DNA from: JALTID01 sp027004335 [NCBI: bacterium]
Lineage (GTDB): Bacteria > JALSQH01
Direction of reading: 5' to 3'
DNA length: 7,137 nt
Assembly: GCA_027004335.1 (NCBI GenBank)
Contig: JALTID010000207.1
Location: 1 to 7,137, forward strand
How positions within the stretch are numbered: the stretch's first letter is position 1; every line of letters begins with the position of its first letter. Both the position numbers and the translations under genes were made by a program. Below the pieces are notes generated by a model, which was given only the letters and a program-made list of their open reading frames with translations, ran no database searches and was not told the DNA's origin. Of the stretch, positions 1 to 7,137 are shown one piece after another.

Positions 1-1
1 T

Positions 2-477
2 TTCTATGCTGGTATCAGGCCCGCTATCAATGTTGGCATTTCAGTTTCAAGGGTCGGTGGTGCTGCCCAGGTAAAGGCAATGAAGCAGGTGGCTGGCTCT
101 CTTAGGCTGGAAATGGCGCAGTACAGAGAGCTTGCAGCTTTTGCACAGTTTGGTTCTGATCTTGATAAAGCTACTCTTGCACAACTGGAAAGGGGGAAGA
201 GATTGCAGGAAGTTTTAAAACAGGACCAATATTCTCCTCTGCCTGTTGAGAGACAGATTGTGATCATTTATGCTGGGACCAGAGGGTTTCTTGATTCAAT
301 ACCTGTGGATGATATAAAGCGATATGAAAAGGAACTTTATATATTTTTAGAGGAAAAACATCCTGAGGTACTTAAAGAAATTGAAGAACAAAGGCAGCTC
401 ACCTCAGGATTAGATGAGAAGCTGAGGAAGGTTTTAGAGGAATTTAATTCACTTTTCCATCCTTCAGGAGAGGATCA

Positions 478-481
<4 letters not shown>
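2..481 (+). CDS. atpA: F1F0 ATP synthase subunit alpha, C-terminal fragment (5' end outside window)
   Basis: This is the last 159 residues of the alpha subunit, which forms the F1 hexamer with beta and carries the non-catalytic nucleotide sites. The frame is open from base 2, so the gene continues beyond the left edge. The fragment begins [20 protein letters not shown], the highly conserved end of the nucleotide-binding domain. The Arg of SVSRVGG (codon 50-52) corresponds to the arginine finger that reaches into the catalytic beta site (about alpha R376 in E. coli). The helical C-terminal domain follows, with the typical [17 protein letters not shown] and [12 protein letters not shown] segments. 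The last bases overlap the start of atpG by four (GTGA), which points to translational coupling within one operon. The sequence looks intact and ordinary, and the identification is certain. Confidence 0.98.
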
Positions 482-2758
<2,277 letters not shown>

Positions 2759-2764
2759 TTGCTT

Positions 2765-2770
2765 GAGGAG
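2765..2770 (+). promoter_or_regulatory. Ribosome binding site that decides the atpC start
   Basis: GAGGAG lies six bases upstream of GTG 2777, an ideal distance. The more upstream in-frame TTG at 2759 sits directly after the atpD stop with only an AAAAGATTATAG stretch before it and no Shine-Dalgarno. The site therefore favours GTG 2777 as the atpC start. Confidence 0.75.
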
Positions 2771-2776
2771 ATTATT

Positions 2777-3184
2777 GTGGAATTGCTTGTGCTTACACCT
2801 GAGAGAAGGCTTGTTGAAGAGGCAGTAGAGGAGGTTATTCTGCCTGGTAAGCTTGGTGAAATGGGGATTCTTCCAGGTCACACTCATCTTATATCAGAGT
2901 TAGAAATAGGAATTGTTTTATTCAAAGAATCTGGAGGAAATAAAGAGAGGTCTGTTTATATTGATTCCGGAGTGGTGGAAATTAACAATGATGTTATAAA
3001 GATCCTCACTTCTTCTGGGGAAAAAGCCGAAGATATAGATGTTGAAGAGGTAAAGAAGGAGGTTGAATCACTGGAAAAGGAGTTAAGTACAGAAGAGATC
3101 ATGCAGGATAAACAAAAATTCAACATGCTTGAGGTGGCACTCAAGAAAGCTCTTGCAAAACTTCAAGCTGCTAAGTATCGCTGA
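2777..3184 (+). CDS. atpC: F1F0 ATP synthase subunit epsilon
   Basis: Epsilon sits at the foot of gamma, links F1 to the c-ring and can inhibit ATP hydrolysis through its C-terminal helices. From GTG 2777 the protein has 135 residues, a normal length. It starts MELLVLTPERRLVEEAVEEV, which matches the usual beginning of the family. Starting at TTG 2759 would add six residues that the family does not normally have. The N-terminal beta-sandwich (about 1-85) contains LPGKLGEMGILPGH (22-35), and the C-terminal helical hairpin (about 88-135) ends in ALKKALAKLQ. The ATP-binding motif known from Bacillus epsilon (I/L-D-x-x-R-A) aligns with Q113 to L118 here, where Asp is Lys and Arg is Met, so nucleotide binding by this epsilon is doubtful. 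This is the last atp gene, and its stop directly abuts the stop of the convergent gene. Confidence 0.97.
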   Translation: MELLVLTPERRLVEEAVEEVILPGKLGEMGILPGHTHLISELEIGIVLFKESGGNKERSVYIDSGVVEINNDVIKILTSSGEKAEDIDVEEVKKEVESLEKELSTEEIMQDKQKFNMLEVALKKALAKLQAAKYR

Positions 3185-3793
3185 TTATTTTTTGGGGATA
3201 GCTTTTATTTTTAGTTTCCCGTTTTCTTCAATGATTTTAAATTCAATATCTTTGGCCTTTGTTTTTTTAATAAGTTTTTTCTTCTGTTCTTCAAGTTTGT
3301 TTTTCCATTTCTCATAGCTCATATTGGTTTTTCCTTTAATTTTTACATACTCGTTGTAGAGGGATAAATACCTGTCGTCAGATGGCTGCTCAGTAGATTT
3401 TTTGGCAGCCTCTTCTGCCAGTTTCATCCTTGAAACTGAGTCTTGAGAAAGTTTTCTTTTTGCTTCAATTTCGCTAATCAATCCTCTCTGTTTTGCTCTG
3501 AAAATATCTCTTACGAAGGTTCCTTCCTCCATCTGCCTGAGAAATCTGTTCCATTTCTCTCTGTATGTAGCATACTTATTTCTCAGGTTGGTAAGCCTGA
3601 ATTTCAATGTTGCATTGGCAATATATGTATCCATCAATTCCCTTATCATTTTCTCCACCTGTTTTCGCCTACGCTGGGGTTCTACTTTTAAGAAGCCGAG
3701 GAAAAACTGGTCATATTCATAAATTAACCTGTCAATTTCCTCTTCAAGTGTTTTCAGCTTGGCTGAAATTTTTTCCGAGTCGGTTTTCTTCAT
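3185..3793 (-). CDS. MXAN_5187 C-terminal domain-like protein, function unknown
   Basis: This is a strongly basic, Lys/Glu-rich protein of 202 residues with no signal peptide or membrane segment. From memory it matches the domain named after the C-terminus of Myxococcus MXAN_5187. The similar parts are LIYEYDQFFLGFLKVEP (23-39), the segment FRLTNLRNKYATYREKWNR (65-83), RQMEEGTFVRD (86-96), and a C-terminal module YNEYVKIKG...SYEKWKNKLEEQ (146-170) followed by a short beta-like stretch EFKIIEENGKLKIKAIP (184-200). Residues 1-25 and 100-135 look helical and may form coiled coils. The role of this domain is not known to me. Here it stands alone instead of being attached to a larger N-terminal region. 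The ATG at 3793 is the most upstream possible start, because an in-frame TAA lies two codons before it. It lies inside the hydrolase gene (50 bp overlap), has no good Shine-Dalgarno and so probably depends on hydrolase translation. Confidence 0.75.
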   Translation of the reverse strand: MKKTDSEKISAKLKTLEEEIDRLIYEYDQFFLGFLKVEPQRRRKQVEKMIRELMDTYIANATLKFRLTNLRNKYATYREKWNRFLRQMEEGTFVRDIFRAKQRGLISEIEAKRKLSQDSVSRMKLAEEAAKKSTEQPSDDRYLSLYNEYVKIKGKTNMSYEKWKNKLEEQKKKLIKKTKAKDIEFKIIEENGKLKIKAIPKK

Positions 3794-5033
3794 TTTTTAC
3801 GGCATATTCCATAAGGTTTTTTATATCATAACTGATCTGGTTTATATCAAGTCCCATTGTGAGTTCAATATGACTGTTTCCTCTTACCGGCCTCCAGAGA
3901 AGGTAATCACTTTTTACAGATCTGTAGATCTTTTTCGTGCTTTCTATTCCTGCGAAGAGATCCTCATCCCCAAAGATTATTGCGATTGGTATTGTGATCT
4001 TATCAAAATTAGCCTTGCAATCATAATCAGCGCGATAAATCTTGAATTCATTTTTTTTAATCCAGCGGGTAAATTCTTCAACAACTTTTACAGGTTCTTT
4101 TTCAGCTCCATTTTCAAGAAGATATAATAGGTCATTCAGATCCACCTTCTCTGGGTTCCATAGTTTTGGAAAAGGATCAGGTAATTTTCTCAGGAGATTT
4201 TCTCTCCTCCTGACAAACCTTGCGAGTTCTTTGAATATTTCATCAATGGGAATTTCATTAAATTCGAGGAGTTCCCTCTTCTCTTCCTCTCTTTTTTCAG
4301 GAATAAGATTTGCTGTAATTCTAACTACATGAGAAACTTTTTTCCTCGCTTTTTTTATTTTAAATTTTATTTTTTGGTTAAAGTTTATAATACCGAGAAG
4401 GAAATCTATCATTGAAGTTGAGAATGGGAAGATATAGCTTCCCACCTTTAACATAATGGAATTCTTACCTATCTCCGCGGGGGAGCCGATTGTGACTAGC
4501 CCATAGAGATTATCCTGAAATCTTGATGCATAGCAGTAACCAAGCATTCCCCCCATGCTGTGGCCGCAGTAGAATATTTTTTTGAAACCAGTCAGTTTTT
4601 TTACAGCTTTTACAGCCGCAGGAATATCATACAGGAAATAGGAGTCTATATCCCACTGAAAATCTATATCTACCGGAAGGGGTTTACCGAAAGTTCTATT
4701 TTTTTGAAACTGAAGTTCCCTGCTGCTTCTTCCGTGCCCCCTCAGTTCAAGAATATGAACATCTACACCGAAGTAGAGCATATTTTTTACAAATTCTCCT
4801 GATGTCCAGGTTAGTCTATTCTGTGAAAATCCATGAACAAGAAGAAGAGGAATATTAAATAGCGGTTGATCATACTCCTGCTTTAGCGGTTTATACCTTG
4901 TAATTACAAGGGCCCACCCGTCCTCTGTTTCTATTTCGTATGTGGACTTTATATAAGTTTTTTTAAATTCTTCGTCAGGAATTGTTACAATTTTTCTTCT
5001 TACAACTTCTTCTATATTTTCTAAAGGTGGCAT
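3744..5033 (-). CDS. Alpha/beta-fold hydrolase (lipase/esterase-like)
   Basis: This 429-residue protein is predicted to be a cytoplasmic serine hydrolase acting on an ester, thioester or lipid-like substrate. The substrate cannot be read from the sequence. The N-terminal strand ETEDGWALVITRYKP (35-49) resembles the start of acid-lipase-type proteins. LLLVHGFSQNRLTW (63-76) supplies the oxyanion-hole HG, and LRGHGRSS follows at 97-104. The nucleophile elbow GHSMGG (157-162) gives Ser159, FGDEDLF (354-360) gives the likely acid Asp358, and GNSHIEL (385-391) gives His388, so the triad is complete. Residues about 195-340 form a long insertion between core strands, rich in Lys/Arg/Glu with a hydrophobic stretch near 198-218; it may be a lid or membrane-contact region. 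There is no signal peptide. The ATG at 5033 has in-frame TGA TAA upstream and an AGAGG only one base before it, too close for a normal Shine-Dalgarno. Confidence 0.9.
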   Translation of the reverse strand: MPPLENIEEVVRRKIVTIPDEEFKKTYIKSTYEIETEDGWALVITRYKPLKQEYDQPLFNIPLLLVHGFSQNRLTWTSGEFVKNMLYFGVDVHILELRGHGRSSRELQFQKNRTFGKPLPVDIDFQWDIDSYFLYDIPAAVKAVKKLTGFKKIFYCGHSMGGMLGYCYASRFQDNLYGLVTIGSPAEIGKNSIMLKVGSYIFPFSTSMIDFLLGIINFNQKIKFKIKKARKKVSHVVRITANLIPEKREEEKRELLEFNEIPIDEIFKELARFVRRRENLLRKLPDPFPKLWNPEKVDLNDLLYLLENGAEKEPVKVVEEFTRWIKKNEFKIYRADYDCKANFDKITIPIAIIFGDEDLFAGIESTKKIYRSVKSDYLLWRPVRGNSHIELTMGLDINQISYDIKNLMEYAVKNEENRLGKNFSQAENT

Positions 5034-5039
5034 ACCTCT

Positions 5040-5068
5040 ATTTTATCAGTAACTGCGGTATGATGCAA
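5040..5068 (-). promoter_or_regulatory. Candidate sigma-70-type promoter for the hydrolase pair
   Basis: On the minus strand TTGCAT (5068-5063) and TAAAAT (5045-5040) are separated by 17 bases, and TG stands one base before the -10, giving an extended -10 TGATAAAAT. The -10 matches the consensus at five of six positions, the -35 at only three. The -10 ends six bases before the hydrolase ATG, so transcription would begin at or beside the start codon. This is a pattern match only. Confidence 0.35.
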
Positions 5069-5090
5069 AAAGTTAATGGGTGTTCTACTT

Positions 5091-6395
5091 TTATCCCCTT
5101 AAAATGGAGTTAAGAGAATCTGAATATTTCTTAAGATGATTGTACTCTGAAAAATTATAATACATCACCACAACTTTATTATGGAGGAGGGGATCTTTTA
5201 ATATTTCAGGGTGCTTTGTTGCATATTTGTAAAAGTCCTTTGTCTTAGGGACAGGGGAGTAAGTAACCAGGCGGACTTTGATCTCAAGGGAATGAATAAC
5301 TTCAATGGTTCTTTTAACATTTTCAAAATCTGTACCCGGTGCGCCATAGATAACATAAGCTCCTATTTCATCTTTGCTGAAACCTGCTTTTTTCAGTGCG
5401 CTCACTCCTGTGAAAAGTTCCTTCAGATTTGCTTTATTTCCGGTTGCTTCCTGAAAAGCCGGGTCTATACTTTCAAGTCCAACCCGTATCGTTCTGAACC
5501 TTGCTTTTTTCATTAAATCTGCCACTTCTTCATCAATATATCTCAGATGCACAGCGTTGGGGAGATGAAAACGAATGGGTAAATCCAGGAGTATAATTTT
5601 TCTAAGGAGAGGTTTTATATATCGATCTCTATCTACCAGAAGTGCATCATCCAAAAAAGCAATATCTTCGATTCCTCTCTTTGCGAGGTAATGTAATTCT
5701 TTAATAATACTGGCGAAGCTCCTTCTTTTTATGATTGAATATAGAATGGGAACAGCGCAGTAGCTACATTTAAAAGGGCATCCCTGTGTTGTTAAAAGGG
5801 AGGATGTCCTGTTTATTTCAGGGTAAAAAGAGAGATCAGGGATTGTTTCAAATAGGTCTTCTACGATTTTTATATTTAGAAGCTTTGCGATTTTTCGTTG
5901 TAGTTCCTGATAGCTATGTGTTGCCATAATCATATCAGGTCCTGCTTCTTTCAAATGTTCTGGCATGAGGATTGCGTAATTACCCCCCACAACTATTTTG
6001 CTTTCCGGGAAGATTTCCCTCACTATTTTTATTAGCTTGTGGAGAGAAAGATACCAGTAAGTTATCGGCACAGCGAGAAAAACAAAATCAGGGGGAGGAG
6101 TTTCCTTAATTTTTTTGTAACATTCTTCGGGAGAGGCTCCAAATCTCCTGAATCTTCTTGGTATAAAAGATAGCACTTCGGGTTTTTCAATGTATTCACT
6201 CCTGTATTTCCCTGAATTCCACTTTTTGCTTTTACCTCCCCATATCGACCTATCAAGACAGTCAATGAAGTAGGCATCAACTCCTGAATTTTTCAGCCAT
6301 CTAAGAATCTTGAGTAATGTGATAGGCTTAATCCACTGATCAAATGCTGAAAAATCTTCAATCCATGGATTTATAAGAAGGATTCTTTTATTCAC
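5091..6395 (-). CDS. Radical SAM protein with B12-binding-like N-terminal domain
   Basis: This 434-residue protein should bind a [4Fe-4S] cluster and S-adenosylmethionine and perform radical chemistry on an unknown substrate. The N-terminal part (about 1-175) begins KRILLINPWIEDFSAFDQWI and has the alternating fold of a B12-binding domain, including IVVGGNYAILMPEH (134-147). I see no DxHxxG motif, so any cobalamin would bind without a histidine ligand, or not at all. The radical SAM core starts at LLTTQGCPFKCSYCAVP (200-216), with the CxxxCxxC cysteines at 206, 210 and 213. RVGLESID (304-311) is the typical SAM-contact segment. The segment with SGKYRSEYIEKPEVLSFIPR (61-80) recalls an uncharacterised radical SAM family from deltaproteobacteria. 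The GTG start at 6395 overlaps the DUF4416 stop by 8 bp. AAAGAG at 6408-6403, seven bases upstream, is a plausible ribosome binding site. Cotranscription and a joint role with DUF4416 are likely. Confidence 0.9.
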   Translation of the reverse strand: MNKRILLINPWIEDFSAFDQWIKPITLLKILRWLKNSGVDAYFIDCLDRSIWGGKSKKWNSGKYRSEYIEKPEVLSFIPRRFRRFGASPEECYKKIKETPPPDFVFLAVPITYWYLSLHKLIKIVREIFPESKIVVGGNYAILMPEHLKEAGPDMIMATHSYQELQRKIAKLLNIKIVEDLFETIPDLSFYPEINRTSSLLTTQGCPFKCSYCAVPILYSIIKRRSFASIIKELHYLAKRGIEDIAFLDDALLVDRDRYIKPLLRKIILLDLPIRFHLPNAVHLRYIDEEVADLMKKARFRTIRVGLESIDPAFQEATGNKANLKELFTGVSALKKAGFSKDEIGAYVIYGAPGTDFENVKRTIEVIHSLEIKVRLVTYSPVPKTKDFYKYATKHPEILKDPLLHNKVVVMYYNFSEYNHLKKYSDSLNSILRG

Positions 6396-6921
6396 CTCTT
6401 AGCTCTTTGAGGTAGGTATCCCTTGCTTTTGAAAAGAATTCTAAATATTCTGTGGTTCTGTAATCCGGATATGTCCATTCAAAGAAGTTCCACTTTTTCC
6501 CCCTCCAGTGCAGGGTAACTTCTGCAAAAATACCACTTCCTATATATATTCTGTGAAAAAAATTTTTGGTGGATGCAAGAATAACTTTGGAGGTTTCAAC
6601 ATATCCTGGATCAAGATTAACAGGTCTTGAAAAACCATCTCTGTTTGCAAAGGTTTCTTCAAGCATGTTGGTCTGTATCTTTATGGTGGAGAGAAGTGCC
6701 GGATCCTTGAGGCCTTCAAAAAGAACTAGTTTTCTTTTAATATTTTTCCCCATTTCTTCTCTGTAATAATCTGTGAAGGTAAAATCTAAGAAGGGTGATT
6801 CCATCTGAATTTTCCCCAGTAGATCAGTGAGGAGTTCTTTCACCTCTTCCCACAGAGTCTTCTCAGCAAGCAAAATCCCCACAAAGAATTTCACCTGTAG
6901 AGGAATCTTGATTTTACCCAT
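6388..6921 (-). CDS. DUF4416 family protein, function unknown
   Basis: This 177-residue protein has the length and signatures I associate with DUF4416: KFFVGILLAE near the start (11-20), DFTFTDYYREEMG (46-58), RPVNLDPGYVETSKVILAST (99-118), HRIYIGSGIFAEVTLHW (123-139) and FFEWTYPDYRT (146-156). These conserved blocks suggest a compact enzyme or binding protein, but no catalytic activity is known to me. It has no signal peptide or membrane segment. The ATG at 6921 is preceded in frame by TAG, so it is the most upstream ATG, and TAAGG lies ten bases before it as a weak ribosome binding site. The downstream radical SAM gene starts within its last codons, which argues that the two work together. 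Confidence 0.88.
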   Translation of the reverse strand: MGKIKIPLQVKFFVGILLAEKTLWEEVKELLTDLLGKIQMESPFLDFTFTDYYREEMGKNIKRKLVLFEGLKDPALLSTIKIQTNMLEETFANRDGFSRPVNLDPGYVETSKVILASTKNFFHRIYIGSGIFAEVTLHWRGKKWNFFEWTYPDYRTTEYLEFFSKARDTYLKELRGE

Positions 6922-6954
6922 ACTGAACTAACCTTACCATAGAGTTTCTTCTTT

Positions 6955-6982
6955 ATTTTATCAGGTGAAATTTTTTCCACAA
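6955..6982 (-). promoter_or_regulatory. Candidate sigma-70-type promoter for the DUF4416/radical SAM pair
   Basis: On the minus strand TTGTGG (6982-6977) and TAAAAT (6960-6955) lie 16 bases apart, with an extended -10 TGATAAAAT. The -10 and its flanks are identical over 11 bases (CTGATAAAATA) to the candidate promoter before the hydrolase. The predicted transcript would have a leader of roughly 25-30 bases with TAAGG ahead of the DUF4416 ATG. The site lies in the 84-base gap (6922-7005) between the DUF4416 start and the end of the upstream gene. It is a pattern match with a weak -35. Confidence 0.35.
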
Positions 6983-7005
6983 CACTACCCCACATTGCAC
7001 TTTAC

Positions 7006-7137
7006 TTAAAAATTTTTCTTTAACATAAACACTGAAAACATTGCTGCCTGCTGCTGTTTTGGTTGTGTTGTTATTATATCTACCACTCTGTCCCTTTCTA
7101 TCTTTTGCTCAGCCTGATCAAGATGCTCTATCTTTAC
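7006..7137 (-). CDS. C-terminal end of an unidentified protein (5' end outside window)
   Basis: A minus-strand frame is open from the right edge for 43 codons and ends in TAA at 7008-7006. The translation runs from VKIEHLDQAEQKIERDRVVD to an end of MFSVFMLKKNF. The first part is charged and looks helical, and the end is hydrophobic with two Lys. The other two minus-strand frames are closed by stops within the first few codons. The composition looks like protein, but the piece is short and I do not recognise the family. It is followed by an 84-base gap and then the DUF4416 gene on the same strand, so it may be part of the same gene cluster. Confidence 0.5.
   Translation of the reverse strand, partial: VKIEHLDQAEQKIERDRVVDIITTQPKQQQAAMFSVFMLKKNF

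Noticed and set aside
3140-3230. Possible bidirectional terminator at the atpC junction, for example AGCTTG/CAAGAGCT on the minus strand or GGGGA/TCCC around 3194-3221.
   Set aside because: The stems are only four to five pairs with bulges or long loops, and they are not followed by convincing T-tracts in the needed direction.
3185-3320. T-rich stretches on the plus strand after atpC, which look like low-complexity or terminator sequence.
   Set aside because: They are the complement of Lys-rich codons of the minus-strand gene (LEEQKKKLIKKTKAK) and need no other explanation.
3759-4332. Long plus-strand frames opposite the hydrolase.
   Set aside because: They are antisense shadows of a gene with a complete catalytic triad; their Phe/Ser-rich composition is what the reverse complement of a Lys/Glu-rich gene gives.

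Overview
The window is an ordinary bacterial chromosomal segment, moderately AT-rich and densely packed, with no sign of phage, transposon, CRISPR array or RNA gene. The combination of an F-type ATP synthase operon, a DUF4416 gene, a B12-binding-type radical SAM gene and a small protein resembling the C-terminal domain of Myxococcus MXAN_5187 suggests a member of the former Deltaproteobacteria (Desulfobacterota or Myxococcota) or an allied lineage such as Nitrospirota. This placement rests on family distribution recalled from memory, not on a tree.

Left half (2-3184, + strand): the distal part of the ATP synthase operon in the order atpA (3' end only), atpG, atpD, atpC. The genes are tightly coupled: atpA and atpG overlap in a GTGA, the atpD Shine-Dalgarno begins inside the atpG stop codon, and atpC probably starts at GTG 2777 behind a GAGGAG. 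Together they encode most of the F1 head and central stalk (alpha C-terminus, gamma, beta, epsilon). The catalytic residues of alpha and beta are present. Epsilon lacks the key residues of the ATP-binding motif known from Bacillus-type epsilon.

Right half (3185-7137, - strand): five genes running toward the atp operon. In transcription order they are the 3' end of an unidentified gene (7137-7006), a DUF4416 protein (6921-6388), a radical SAM protein with a B12-binding-like N-terminus (6395-5091), an alpha/beta hydrolase with a complete catalytic triad (5033-3744) and the MXAN_5187-C-like protein (3793-3185). They pair by overlap: DUF4416 with radical SAM (8 bp) and hydrolase with the MXAN_5187-C-like protein (50 bp). 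Each pair is preceded by a gap carrying the same 11-base string CTGATAAAATA, which reads as an extended -10 promoter element, so the two pairs may be two transcription units. The stop codon of atpC abuts the stop codon of the convergent gene with no base between them.

The most interesting material is the uncharacterised DUF4416/radical SAM pair and the hydrolase/MXAN_5187-C pair. All four are recognisable members of existing families, and nothing here proves a new system.
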